From Diphasiastrum complanatum (taxonomy: Eukaryota > Streptophyta > Lycopodiopsida > Lycopodiales > Lycopodiaceae), in NCBI GenBank assembly GCA_029204225.1, contig CM055111.1, positions 47,421,224-47,485,223 on the forward strand: a stretch of DNA of 64,000 nucleotides. The letters run 5' to 3'. A program made the position numbers and the translations under genes. This document shows, one piece after another, positions 1-15,038 of the stretch (positions are counted from its first letter, which is position 1; every line of letters begins with the position of its first letter). The notes beneath the pieces were generated by a model that was not told where the DNA came from, did no database searches, and saw only the letters and a program-made list of their open reading frames with translations.

Positions 1-906
1 ACTTCATCCATCAATTAATTACATTTTATGCTTGTCACCTAACTAGGAAAGCCATTGTACTTGGAAGTATATGGCTTTTGTGACGACTGTACATAGTGTA
101 TACGGTCAATAATTTAGCATCGTTGACGCGGACCAGGACGTCGCAAATTCTCTCACTTCGCATTTTACGTGAAGTGGTTTTCTCTCACTTCGCAAATTTC
201 GGGAAGTGACTGAGAACATTTCTCGTTCAAAATAGACGACCTTCAGCATTTTCTCTCTTTTCGGGATTTAAAAAGACGAAGGTGCCCTTGAAACAGTTTA
301 ACTTATGGAAATAGATGACCTTCAGAAATTTTCTCTCTCTTTGTATTTTTCAAGAAAATACGAAAAAGCCAAAGGTGTTAAAACTAGTTAAACTTTTGAA
401 CTGCACAACTTTAAACTTTTGAACTATGCAAGTGTCGCATTTCGGCGAAATGCAAAAGGCCGAAGCTGTTGAAAACATAGTTCATTTCTGCAGACTGTTG
501 CGACACTTAGTGTATTTTTGCAGACTGTTGCGACACTTAGTGTATTTCTGCAGACTGTTGAAAAGGTAATGTAAATCTGCAGACTTGTTCTAAATGCTAG
601 TTCTTGGAAGTCCTTGAAGATGGCCAAGTCTTCAATGACTTCAAGTAATTGAACTTAACATCTGAACTTGAAATTATGGCAGGATTGGTTACTCTTTGCT
701 GGAGATTAGCCGGAAGCCCGTTGTAGACGTTCTTCAAATAATTTGGCTGTCTAAGTTTGTGATTCCTGTAGGTATCAGATGAGCAGATGTAGAACCAAAG
801 TTGGCTTCACTTGACCCTAGATCAATGATCAATAAACATGCAGGAAGAATTATGAAATAGAATTAGTCATTTACCAAGGAGGAAACTGTGGGCTTAATTC
901 TCAACA
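1..906 (-). mobile_element. LTR of element-A family, cut by window edge
   Basis: Read on the minus strand, this stretch begins with TGTTGAGAATTAAGCCC at 906 and follows the 5' LTR of element A (8422-9817) for most of its length, including the blocks around 590-790 and the segment matching the region just upstream of A's TATA box. It is more diverged from both A LTRs than they are from each other and has gained a 30-bp tandem repeat. The end nearest position 1 is missing, so it could be a solo LTR or one LTR of a larger element. It abuts a plus-strand copia remnant at 907, which it presumably inserted into. Confidence 0.75.
481..560. repeat. 30-bp tandem repeat inside LTR
   Basis: The block starting cagactgttg recurs at 491, 521 and 551, giving two full 30-bp units and a partial third. 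The other two LTRs of this family have only a single related CAGTCTGCAG-type segment here, so the expansion is private to this copy. Confidence 0.85.
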
Positions 907-1030
907 GTACAGATGCTCATGTTTGGCATCAAAGACTAGGTCATTAAAACATGCGTTCAATCTTGTACATGTGTTAGGCCATTTTTGGCAGGGGATTGGT
1001 TCAGCCAAAACGTCCTAAAAAAGTCAAGGG
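907..1030 (+). pseudogene. Copia GAG-pre-integrase remnant
   Basis: In one plus frame this reads STDAHVWHQRLGH, a stop, then NMRSILYM, which is the WHxRLGHxN signature of the zinc-binding domain that precedes copia integrase. The same words open the copia remnant at 27.17 kb (element D) and the reading matches no other frame. Only about 40 codons survive and two stops are present. It is probably the target into which the adjoining LTR inserted. Confidence 0.55.
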
Positions 1031-3079
1031 GCACCACTATTGATGGTGGCTATGCCCTACGTGAGTAAAGAAGGTCCTGCCACATCCAATCCTGGGGGCT
1101 TCCTCTGTTACCCCGTGCTCCCCAACCGATGAGAGTTTTCCAGGCTCTCAGAGATACGGTTGCAAGGAGGGGGTGCTAGTATTTTTTATGCAATCACTAG
1201 CTTCCTAGAATTATGGTTCCACAAAAACTTTTGATCGCTAACATCTCTTTCCCTAGTGAATTTGGTTTACAGTTGGTAAAGATCTTACATGGGCTAAAAA
1301 CCGATTTACTGTCTATGATGTGCTCGTGGGGTGCAAGTTATATGCACCACTTTGTTTGCTAAGCGGCGGTATTTTCGTCGACCGTCGGGTCTAGGTATTT
1401 CGCCAGACAGTACCGATGGCGGGTGTGACTATGTGATGCTTTAACCAAGGCGGTGTATTTCAACCGCGGATGGTGGACGGCCCGCTCTGGTGTTTCACAA
1501 AGGTCGGGTCCAATTAATACGCTTCATAATGACAAAAACCGTAAGAAACACTTCTAAAAATTTGATGATTCCTTATAGCCGTTTAATAAATCTAACCCAA
1601 CAAAATATAAACTACCCAACCTACAATTTTCTCCATACATCACATTCTAAATCAGTACAAAACAAAATTTATTTACTTAACACTTTCCCTAAACAAGTTG
1701 AAAATAGGCAATCATCATTCTCATTAGCCATGCCACAACTGTTTATAAAATATTACGATTCCGGACTAAATTTGAATTTGTGCTAAAAATGATTCACTAT
1801 AATGCACAATCGACCCATACTCTACGACAATATATTCACTAGTTAGGTACTTGCAATTACTGAACTCAAGCAAACAACATTGCAAGCAAGTGATTCTGAG
1901 TTCATACTACCGGTAAACCCACAAATATGCATAGACTTCATCCCACTGTCTACTTGTTCAAGAAAAGGACCACAATCATTTAGGTCCCGATAGGGACATG
2001 GTAAATGCGGAATTATTGAAATGATTAGGTCCTCATACAGTTACACAATGCACTCTCAGTATCCTGTTAGTCATTCAATGAGTGAAACCAAGTACGGACG
2101 TCAAAACACCCACATTCCAATTGAAAGCAAGTAAACACGAGAATCAAAATCGATGTGAGATAAACCCATACCTCAGTGTGAGAGAGAAACCGGAAATCGT
2201 AAAGGCACTAGTCATGAATGCCACTTTTGGTTTGAGGTAGCCTTGCCTTCGTCCTTCAAAGAGCTGCTTGAGAACTTGCCATTCAAGCCAACATGCGGAT
2301 TAGCTCAGAGAACAGCTAATCAACCAAACTTTGTCTCAGATTGGCGGAAGAATCGGCAACTCAGTGAACAAAGGCAGCTTGCTTAATATGCGATACTAAA
2401 TGCTTATCGGTTTATGTGATAATGTAGCACTGTTCGGTAACTACGGCCTGTTATAATTCACAATCTGGTTCATTTTAGAACCAAACGACTTCATACTCCA
2501 AACAAAGATATGTTGTCTACCGAGATTTCACAAAGCAAGCAGCTTAGCTACCCTGTACACTTTGTATAAACATAGCTATGGACTGAAAAGACTTTTCTCT
2601 TGTTTTTATGATATAAAGAAGTAAATCTCTATGGAAAAACAACAATGGCAGCCTCCCAAGATGCCTCGTCTACAAACATTCAGGTACAACTTCTCGTTAT
2701 CAGTTCAGATGTGAATGCTACAACGCACGAACGAGATAAGTAGTTTAAAAAAAATCTCTTTTTTATGGTTCTTCAATATACATCTTCCTTTCTTCAAAAA
2801 GAAACGACTTAATTAAAAGACATTATTACTAACTAATTCTCAAAGAAACCTTGCTCAATAAACTTCACCATAAGGACTCCAATACGACGATCTTAGAAAA
2901 CATGGAAATGCGTAAGGTACGTGGTTTTAACGAAAGGGTTAGTATCTATGCCTCTCATTTCACAATGATAAGCAACCATATATAAACTTAGTTTACACAG
3001 TTGGTGACGTTGTCATTTGCTCTACAAGAAATTTATTTCTAAGTACAAAAATACAAGTATTGATAACCTACACGCCCTT
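1031..3079. other. No recognisable gene
   Basis: I see no coding sequence I can support. The first 450 bases are more GC-rich (CCGTGCTCCCC, GTCGACCGTCGGG, ACGGCCCGC stretches) than the AT-rich remainder, suggesting a different origin, perhaps a transposon end, but no terminal repeats or conserved protein words were found. A 98-codon frame at 1490-1786 has plain AT-rich composition and no motif. Confidence 0.5.
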
Positions 3080-3119
3080 AAGGTACGTGGATTTGTACAA
3101 GGGATTGCCACATTTGTAG

Positions 3120-3258
3120 AAATGGGTATGGCATGTCTTGAAAGTGGTTATGCTTTATGGTGCTTTTTAGTACTGTATTTTATTTTTCAGTTTTACTTTA
3201 CCTTGTTGGATTATGAATACGGGCTTTAAAAAGCTTCAGTCTTGCTTTGTCAAGAGGA
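3120..3258 (+). repeat. Dispersed repeat, copy 1
   Basis: This segment aligns by eye with 23852-23999: a stretch ending in gtcttgaaa, then ttgctttacggtgctttctag-like, a ttgttggattatgaata block, and a shared caagagga end. The aataaa-like word inside it and the abrupt CT tract after it resemble the 3' end of a transcribed repeat, but no coding part is attached. Confidence 0.6.
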
Positions 3259-3269
3259 ACTAAGTGTAG

Positions 3270-3406
<137 letters not shown>

Positions 3407-3604
3407 GAGCCTTTCATTGACGCTGGTTAGAGATTGTTCAGAGTTAGGCTGAGAGTTAGAGCACTGAAGAGATATTTTTCTCTTCTTAGTTAGTTTGGTT
3501 TTAATGATGCTGTTTTGAGGGCATTGCTTCATCTTGGTGCCATCCATTTTGATGTACTCGTTCGTCTTATATGTCTTTGGGCATGGAAAAGACGTTAATA
3601 AAGC

Positions 3605-4925
<1,321 letters not shown>

Positions 4926-5519
4926 TCAATCACAGTAACAACTATTGTTGCTACCAATGCGGGCTCGTTTCTTCCAAGATTTTGTTACATGATTTTTTTC
5001 ACAATTTTCATAAAACTTCAGAATAGTGGTCTTGGAAAAAATTCCAAGCAAATGTTGAATTGTGGTACTTTGGGTAATCGTTGTAGATGGTTGCAAAATG
5101 AAATTGTAATTTGAGCTTCCTCCTTCACCCTTCGAATTTTTGTCAACCACCACAAAATCTCTAATTGCAACACAATCAAAAACTGCCAAGTCTATATATT
5201 TGTGAAGATAATTTTCGTCAATAGAAATTGTGATTCTGCCGTCGCCGCTTTCGTCAGTCAAATCAAATTTCAAATATTTTTCGTACGTGGTTGTACTATT
5301 CCAATTTCCATACTTCGTCCAAATTTGACCCACAAATACATCACATCTAGTGTTGGGATGCACATCATATACTTGAATTGCTTGATCTCGAAATGAATGC
5401 ATTAGACTATTATCAATCGTTTGTTGGGAGGCTTTAGATTGTACGAAAGTCAATTTGTTACATTAAGACCTTTTGGAAAACTTATTCTTTGGCTTTGAAC
5501 ATGTCGAAGAAGAAGACAT
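4926..5519 (-). pseudogene. Decayed OB-fold-like (RPA-like) protein
   Basis: The minus frame starts with an ATG at 5519, meets one stop after 18 codons, then stays open for about 180 codons to 4926. The middle (FVGQIWTKYGNWN, KYLKFDLTDESGDGRITISI, CVAIRDFVVVDKN) has the alternating hydrophobic strands and the D-E-S-G turn common in single-stranded-DNA-binding OB folds, such as the large subunit of replication protein A. In plants, RPA-like genes are often carried by Helitrons. No zinc-binding cysteines or Helitron ends were seen. The class is a guess from strand pattern only; the alternatives are a transposon accessory ORF or chance. Confidence 0.3.
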
Positions 5520-5599
5520 TTTTAAGTTTTTATTGTTTTTGCTATTCACTTGCCAAATCATTGTCTTCATTCAAATCTACAAAACAATTTTGGCACAAG

Positions 5600-6060
5600 T
5601 AATCAATATTAGCAAGCGCAATCTTTATTTTGAATAATCAGATTTTAACATTCATAATTTGTATTTAGAAAATCCCATAATAATCACGATTAGCTTGTAA
5701 AGTATTTTAGTATTTAAAAATATTCAAAAATGGTATTCACAATCTGTATTTAGAAATTTTAAAATTTATTATATTCATGACTAAAATTCTCAATATTCAC
5801 GATCAGTATCTCATAATATTCGTTTTTCAATATTCGCAATTTCACATTAGTATTCACAATGTTCATGATCACTATTCATAATATTCACGATCACTATTCA
5901 CAATTTTCTCAATATTCACGATTAGTATCTCATAATATTCATTTCTCAGTATTCGCAAATTCACAGCAATATTCACAATGTTGACGATCAGTATTCACAA
6001 TATTCATGATCAAAATCTCTGAATCTCTGTTTCTCAATATTCGCAATTCCCAATCATCAC
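5600..6060. repeat. Diverged AT-rich short-period array
   Basis: The words ATTCACGATCA, ATTCACAAT and CTCATAATATTC recur at irregular 20-35-base spacing through about 450 bases (for example near 5790, 5860, 5885, 5915, 5980). It looks like an old, degenerated tandem array. Confidence 0.65.
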
Positions 6061-6337
6061 AGGCCATCAATAAAGTAGTTTTCAGGATGCATCTTTGAAA
6101 ATTTGACCATTTTTTCATCCAATATGAAAGACATTTTGGTTATGTCCTGCAAAAAAAAACAAAATCGCAAAATTATAATGGATAAAAATCAAGTGTTATT
6201 GGTGAAAATTTATTGATGAATTATATATGTCACAAAAAGCGTAATAACTAGAATTGCCTAGCTCAAGTAAAAACAAAACAAAACAAAATGCAATATATGA
6301 GCTTTGACCACATTTGATACTATTTTCTAATACGACA

Positions 6338-8421
<2,084 letters not shown>

Positions 8422-9817
8422 TGTTGGAAATTAAGCCCATAGTTGTCTCCTTGGTGAATGACTAATTACTATTTCATGATTCTTCCTGCATGATCTAGGA
8501 TCAGGTGAAACCAACTTTGGTTCTACGTCTGCTCATCTGATACCTGCAAGAATTACAAACTTAGACAACAATTTACTTGAAGAACGTCCACAACGGGCTT
8601 CCGGTTGATCTCCAGCAAAGGGTAACCAATCTCATTATAATTTTAAGTTCAGATGTTGAGTTTAATACTTGAAGTCATTGAAGACTTGGCCATCTTCAAA
8701 GACTTCTACAAAACTTGCATTTAGAACAAGTCTGAATCTGCCAGATGAGAATTGTTTTTCGAGACAGTCTGCAGAAATGAACAATGTTCGAGACAGCTTC
8801 GCGAAATGTTTGCGACAGTCCAAAAGTTCAACTATTTTAATACCTTCGACTTTGTTCACGAAGAAAGAAAATTCTCGAAGGTCATCTATGTTCATGTTAA
8901 ACTGTTTTTAAAAACACCTTTGTCTTTTAAGGGCACCTTTGCCTTTTTTGCAAAATCCCAAAGAGAGAGAAAAATGTTGAAGGTTGTCTACTTTGAACGA
9001 GGAACGTTCCCAACCACTTCCCAAATTTGCGAAGTGAGAGAAAGGCGCTTTCCTTATAAAGCAAAGTGAGAGAATTTGCAATGCCTTCATCCACGTCAAC
9101 ATTCCCTATGGTTTGACAGTATACACTATGTACAGTTGTCACAGAAGCCATATACTTCCAAGTACAACGGCCTACCTAATTAGGTGACAATCATTTATTG
9201 TAGTTAATACACGGATGAAATCTATAAATATCATCCAAGCACAGATTGTTGGTTGCTCCGTCCATGAGACACATTATTTGAGCCTCCCAATTATGCCGTC
9301 AATTTTTGGTTGTATTGCTATTTGTATTGTGCTTCAGTGTAATATAGCAGCAGCACATTTTTATTTGTGTACAACGTAGATGAATGCTTGTTGTGATTGA
9401 ATGCACTTTCATTGTTGTTTGATCGCGCTTGTTTACTCACTCTAATAAGAACATGGACGTCTACAACTCCTCAGTTTCTGATCAGACGATGGCTGTTTTT
9501 GATGTCTGAGAAACTCGCGATATCATACTGCTCTTCCATTTATTTCAGAACTATACTTCACATTGAATCTGATTTCAGTAGTACCACACACAAACCATCT
9601 CTAATCTCTTCGATGGACTGTACTCTTGTTTTAGAGTATGAATTAATTTTTAAAATCCTGTTGGGTACTCAGAACGCATAAAGCTGTGATTATCTTTAGC
9701 ATAAGTTGTCTATTAGACTGGTTTTTCACCTAGCAGCCGATTAGAATGGGAGAGCTATTCCACAATATTTCTGCTCTCTTTTCCGTTCTTGTTCTTCCTA
9801 TCTCCCTTGCCCCATCA
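8422..9817 (+). repeat. 5' LTR of element A (1,396 bp)
   Basis: Begins TG and ends CA directly before a primer-binding site. It matches 22572-23710, with one block of about 120 bases (around 9370-9500) missing from the 3' copy. A partial third copy lies at 1-906 in the opposite orientation. Confidence 0.92.
9223..9230 (+). promoter_or_regulatory. TATA box of LTR A
   Basis: TATAAATA about 590 bases before the LTR end, in a block conserved in the 3' LTR. Probable start of the U3/R junction region. Confidence 0.5.
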
Positions 9818-9820
9818 GAT

Positions 9821-9832
9821 TGGTATCAGAGC
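9821..9832 (+). other. Primer-binding site of element A
   Basis: TGGTATCAGAGC, complementary to the 3' end of plant initiator Met tRNA, three bases after the LTR. Typical of Ty1/copia. Confidence 0.92.
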
Positions 9833-9883
9833 ATAGCTCAAATAAACCGAGAGATCAAGTTTGTTCTATTTGTATATTGTTAT

Positions 9884-10690
9884 CATGTCTCATGTAGGTA
9901 GCTCTTCATCTTCATCACTCAGTGAAGCTGTTGAGTCATTGACCAGTTCAATGGTTCTAACTTCTACATTTGGAAGTTGAAACTTAGAATAATGTTGATA
10001 GATAGAGATCTTTGGGATGTTATAGAAGGTGCAGACCTGAAACCAGAAGATGGTGATCAAGCAAAGGCCTGGAGGATCAAAGATCAGAAGGCCTTAGCAT
10101 GTATCACACTCAATTTGGCCGACTCCCAAATATTTCACGTTACCACGTGCAAAATCTCTAAGGAAGCACTGGACTTGTTATCAAGTCTCTATGAGACTCA
10201 TGATGTAACCACGAGATTACATCTTAGAAGGAAGTTCTTTACTCTTAGCATGTCTGATTCTACTGCCATCACTTCTCACATCAACAACTTCAAGTCCCTG
10301 TTAGATCAGTTATCAGTTGTAGGATGTTCTATTCAAGATGATGATGTCGTCATGACCTTGCTTTCTTCTCTTCCAAAGTCTATGAGCACTTTGTGGTGAT
10401 GATCTCCACACAATCGAACCTCACCCTTCAAAATGTGATTGGTCATCTTCTTCAAGAAGAAATGCAGAGAAAGACTAGCAGCCTATCCATCAAAGACAAA
10501 TCCATGGCTCTATACACCAAGAAGAAAGACTATTCCAAGGGCAAGAATCAAGTGCAACAGCAACAGCAGAAGCCTCAAACTCAAGGTGAACATGGTGGAT
10601 CGCGCAAGAAGCTTTTCTGCAGATATTGCAAAAGAGCCAATCATGACATCAAGGAGTGTTGCATCAAGATCTACAACGAGGCAAAGAAGT
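9884..10690 (+). pseudogene. Element A gag, frameshifted
   Basis: An ATG at 9884 opens a serine-rich leader; after a frameshift near 9940 the reading passes to the copia gag words FNGSNFYIWKLKLR and RDLWDVIEG, continuing to about 10395. A second frameshift leads to the C-terminal part, which holds one zinc knuckle of form C-x2-C-x4-H-x4-C (CRYCKRANHDIKEC) at about 10618-10660. The protein would have formed the particle and bound element RNA. At least two frame breaks mean it is dead. Confidence 0.85.
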
Positions 10691-10784
10691 AGCAACAACA
10701 ATAACAGCCAGACTCCTCCAACGTGGCCAAATTCAAGGAGCAAGACACACACTTGTTAATGGCTTACAACAACAATGAAGACTG

Positions 10785-11512
10785 TGATAGCTGATACCTG
10801 GACAGCAGCGCTACCCAACACATGACCTCTCGCAAGGAATGGTTTACGGAGTACACAGCTTATAGTAGAGACCAATTTATCTACCTCGGAGATTCTAGCA
10901 CCATACGTGTGGAAGGCAAAGGAGTAGTGAAGATCATCTTCAAGAACGATCTATCTATTTTTGTTCCTAACGTCCTTCATGTTCCTCAATTATCAAAGAA
11001 CCTGTTATCAGTCTCTAAGATAACTGATGAGGGCTACACTGTTACTTTCTCATCTGCGCAATGTACAATACTCGAGGAAGATACTGCTCTGACTACATGC
11101 ACTAGAGTTGGGAATCTTTACGTGCTCTCTAATTCAATTACATTAGCTAGTATCTCTAATGAAAATGTAAACGATAGTGTTGTTCTGTGGCATAGTCGAT
11201 TTGGACACGTGAATACAAGATTACTTTCTTATATGGGTTGTAATAATTTAGTTGATGGACTGAATTTCCCTTCTTCATTAGATAGGAAATCTTTCTTTTG
11301 TGAAATACATCTCTAACGAGATGTCCGACTACATGGCTGAACATGGTATTAGAAGATAGTTCACCACTTCCCATTCACCTCAACAGAACACGATTGCAGA
11401 AAGGAAGAATTGAACTCTTCTCAACTTAGCCAGATCTATGCTACATCAAGCACACCTACATATGAAGTTCTGGGTAGAAGCTACTGCCACAGCCTGTTAC
11501 GTGCAGAACAAA
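10785..11512 (+). pseudogene. Element A protease and integrase, first part
   Basis: The protease active-site region reads stop-YLDSSATQHM: the usual Trp codon is TGA and the catalytic D-S-G is D-S-S. The core follows (ILHVPQL-like VLHVPQLSKNLLSVSKI), then LWHSRFGHVN of the GAG-pre-integrase domain. Most of the integrase core is missing: the reading jumps near 11310 to the GIRR-stop-FTTSHSPQQN and AERKN end of the core. The frame is then broken at codon QNK by element B and resumes at 17322. Confidence 0.85.
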
Positions 11513-12060
11513 TGTGAGAATGTTGTAAAATTAAAAATAATATTAAACTTAGAGATTCAAGTTTTGGGGTTTGTCCAAACTTGAGGTAGACTAGTCTAGT
11601 AACTTTCCAATTAGAGTCAAGTTAGATTTTAGTCTTCATAGTGATGTGTAGGTCTAGAACCTATCAAGAAGCATTTGAGGCTACTCTTGTAGGTCAAAGG
11701 ATTCTCAAAATGAGAGATTCTCAAGTATTATCCATTTCTCTTTTTGTCATCTAGTAGAGAGGTAGAGGCAATGTGGCATCTAGATTGTTCTCTCTCTCCA
11801 CGAGTTCTAGAAGGCCTCTTGTATTATAAATAAGGTGGCCTTGTACCACAAGATTACACTTCTTCAAGTAAAGCTTCCATTTGATCCATTTGAGATGTAA
11901 TGATAGTTAGATTGTGATGAATGCTCTTGCCTTCATGCTAACTAGCTTGCCAATGTTTTCCATCTCATTATTTTTGGAATAGAAGCTAGTTTAGTGTGCA
12001 ATCATTCATTCTCTTGATCCTTTGTACTTGCAACTGGTTCACACATGTGAAAAGTTCTCA
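11513..12060 (+). repeat. 5' LTR of element B
   Basis: Starts TGTGAGAATG and ends AAGTTCTCA. A TATAAATA at 11825-11832 lies 236 bases before its end and is conserved in the 3' LTR, so it is the probable promoter. Confidence 0.93.
11825..11832 (+). promoter_or_regulatory. TATA box of LTR B
   Basis: TATAAATA within a stretch that is the same in both LTRs. Confidence 0.55.
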
Positions 12061-12072
12061 TGGTATCAGATC
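12061..12072 (+). other. Primer-binding site of element B
   Basis: TGGTATCAGATC directly after the LTR: eleven of twelve bases complementary to initiator Met tRNA. Confidence 0.85.
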
Positions 12073-12816
12073 TTGATAGGAGAATACACATCTGATCATT
12101 GCTTTGTCAAATGGAATGACTTCTCATCATTGTTGGTGAAATTTTGCCTCTTATTGGCACTCGATTTTGAGCTAACTAGATCCAATCTCATCATCACTTA
12201 TTAATGTATCTTTTTATCTGATTTCAAAGCTGTACGGCCTACTGTAGTAGCACGTGTGAGGCCTCTAATCAAGATAGAGTGGGGGCTATGTTACTTCTCA
12301 TTTTTTCCATCCATGTTGCATATGAATGGAAAGCTAATCAAGTGTAGATTGTGATGCAAGTGACCTCAAGAGGATTGGTGGATTCTAAGGAGAGTTCTTG
12401 GCATTCAAAGTGAGGCATATTGAAGAAGAAAAATAGAGTTTTACATGCTTGAAGGATGTACTATCAAAGATCCTTTATTGTAGGAGTCAAAATAGCAAAT
12501 TTTGACTATTTTTCAATTTTCTTCAATCTAAGAAGCATTGTTTGGATCTATGATCCTATGAATGGATGAAACTTTCTAAATGATAAATCTGACTTTTTTA
12601 AGCTATTTCACACGTGTGAACTTAGATTTACTTCATCCACTTTTGCTTTGAAAAATAAAGTGCAAATTTTGACTAGCACCTAGAAATTGTAATTTTTGGC
12701 CTTCTTTGAGTTCTCAATCATTTGTTACTTGATTCCAAGTGATCATTAGTCTACATTTGATTAGCTTTGAACCTCTGAACACATTCATTTAGTAAGCCAA
12801 AATCAATTCTCTAGGC
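12073..12816 (+). other. Untranslated leader of element B
   Basis: Between primer-binding site and gag start. It carries only short frames and no recognised motif. Confidence 0.6.
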
Positions 12817-13547
12817 ATGACTTCAATGGGATCTTATCAAAGTGAGAGACTCACTTCTACAAATTATGGTACATGGAAAGTGAGGATAGAATCCATTCTT
12901 GTACTTCAAGATCTAATAGATATAGTGAAACAGAATGAGGAGGAGCCTACTAATCCTCAAGAAATTTCCAAATTCAAGAAAAGAGCACGTGTTGCTCTTC
13001 ATGTTTTAAAGCTAAATGTCTCTGATGAAGTTCTAAGAGAGATTAGTTCTTGTGTTAATGCTCAAGAAGCATGGAGTACTCTTCAATCCATTTATGAGTC
13101 TAAAAACACTTCAAGAGTCCTTACTCTAGGAAATATGATTTTTCAAAGTTTTCAAAGAAAGGATGAAAGTGCTTCATCCTATGTTTCTAGAGTCAAGGAT
13201 CTCCATAAAGATCTTTGTTGCATAGATGATTCTATCAAATCTAAATAAATTGTTCAAGTTATTTTGAATGGATTAATTGAGGATTTTGATATTATTGTTC
13301 AATCTTATGCAATCAAAGATGACTTACCCTCTTTAGAAGCCTTACAAGGAGTCCTGATAGCCGAGGAGCATAGGCATCAAACTCAAATGCAAGATTTGAG
13401 AGATTGTCTCTCAAGGATGGAGGAAGTGATCAAGCACTCTTCACCAAATCCAAGGAGAAGAGAAAAGACAAGAAGAATGGCAAGAGCTCCAAGGACAACA
13501 CAAAATCAATTTAGAAGACATCTGAGGAGGAACCAAGCTCATCCAAA
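12817..13547 (+). pseudogene. Element B gag
   Basis: Opens MTSMGSYQSERLTSTNYGTWKVRIESIL, typical of plant copia gag (LTxxNYxxWK). It stays open to a single TAA at 13246, continues in the same frame to about 13455, and then must shift frame to reach KDKKNGKSSKDN, another stop, and the basic run that leads into the zinc knuckle at 13566. The words EAWSTLQSIYES and ASSYVSRVKDL are standard UBN2-type gag signatures. Two stops and one frameshift disable it. Confidence 0.88.
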
Positions 13548-15038
13548 TTGAAGAAGAACAAGTACAAGGTTACTTGTTTCTCATGTGGCAAAAAGGGGCA
13601 TTTTGCCTCCCAATGCTACAAAAGGAAAAAACAAGCCAACATCACTTGTGAAGATGAATCTCCTTGTGACAAAGAAGATTCACTTATGATGTCTAACTTT
13701 TCATCTTTCTCTTTCAAGCATTCTAATGTATGGTGGCTAGATAGTGGTGCCTCATCCCACATGAGTAGTGATAAAAACTCTTTTTGTAATCTTGTACCAT
13801 ACAAAGGATCTAGAAGCTGTATCTGTACAGCAAATGATGAGGAATGTATGATAGAAGGCATAGGAAGCATATCTCTAGATAAGCTTGATCTCAATGATGT
13901 GCTCTATGTTCCTAGTTTGACTAAAAATCTAATAAGTGTAGGCCAACTCAATGATGATGGTCTACAAGTAGACTTTAAAGATGGTACTTGCTTGATCACA
14001 AAAGATGATGATATAATAGCATCATGTTCTCGTTTTGGATGGTTATTCAAGCTTGATGGAAATGGAAATGCTAATCTTTGCTCGGATATTGTGCTACAAG
14101 GAAAGCTTTCAAATGAAGATCTATGGCATAGGAGGTTGGGCCATCCCAACTCCAAGGCCATGCAATCTATGTGCAAGTTGGAGCTAGCTCATGGTTTGCC
14201 TAAGTCCATAATCAAGGAGCCAAGTCCTTGTGATGCATGTGCATTGGCCAAATCACATGCAAGGCCACATCAAAGATCAACCATCAAGTCCAGAGCACCT
14301 TTGAAACTCATCCATAGTGACATCCATTTCTCATCCACCCAGAGCAAGGGTGGAGCTACATGTTTTATAACATTTATTGATGATTACTCATGTTTTTGTT
14401 GGGTTTACCTCTTATCTTCTAAAGCACTTGCATATGAAGCTTTTGTGAAGTTCAAAGCTTTTGTTGAGAATCAACTATCTTGTAAAATTAAAGCCTTGAG
14501 AAGTGATAATGGAGGTGAATACATCTCCACAAAGTTCATAAACTTTTGTGATGATTTTGGCATTAGAAGAGATTTCACTTGTTCATACTCTCCTCAATCT
14601 AATGGAGTGGCCAAAAGAAAAAATAGAACTCTATGTGAATGTGCAAAGGCACTTAGACTAGGAGCCTCTCGTTCTAAAGATTATTGGGGAGAAGCCATAG
14701 GATGTGCTAATTATCTTTGCAATTTTTTGCCAAATCATGCTATAGAAGATATTGCACCTTATGAAAAGTTCATTGGAAGGAAACCCGAGGTCAATCATCT
14801 TAGAACATTTGGATGTGTATGTTTTGTACATGTACCTCTTGAAACAAGAAAAAAAGAAGATGCTAATGCTCTTAAAGACATTATGATAGGCTACTCAAGT
14901 AAAGCCTATAGGATTTTTGTTCCATCTACTAATCAAACTATGATAAGTAGAGATGTGATCTTCCATGAAGATCGAATGTACATGAAGGACAATGTGCAGG
15001 AATCTCAAGAGCTTATTCATCAAGGAGGAGTCTCTTAA
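13548..15038 (+). pseudogene. Element B zinc knuckle, protease, integrase
   Basis: A 490-codon open stretch. In order: zinc knuckle CFSCGKKGHFASQC (residues 10-23); protease WWLDSGASSHM with intact D-S-G (about 62-72); GAG-pre-integrase LWHRRLGHPN; integrase core with D in HSDIHF and D in RSDNGGEY. The third catalytic residue, normally the E of NGVAERKNR, is K here (NGVAKRKNR), exactly 35 residues after the second D. The C-terminal FGCVCFVHVP and ISRDVIFHED words close the domain. One base change (GAA to AAA) explains the loss. Integration from this copy should fail. Confidence 0.93.

Noticed and set aside
3017-3229. 70-codon frame with hydrophobic end
   Set aside because: It lies across the dispersed repeat, and its partner at 23.85 kb does not keep the frame.
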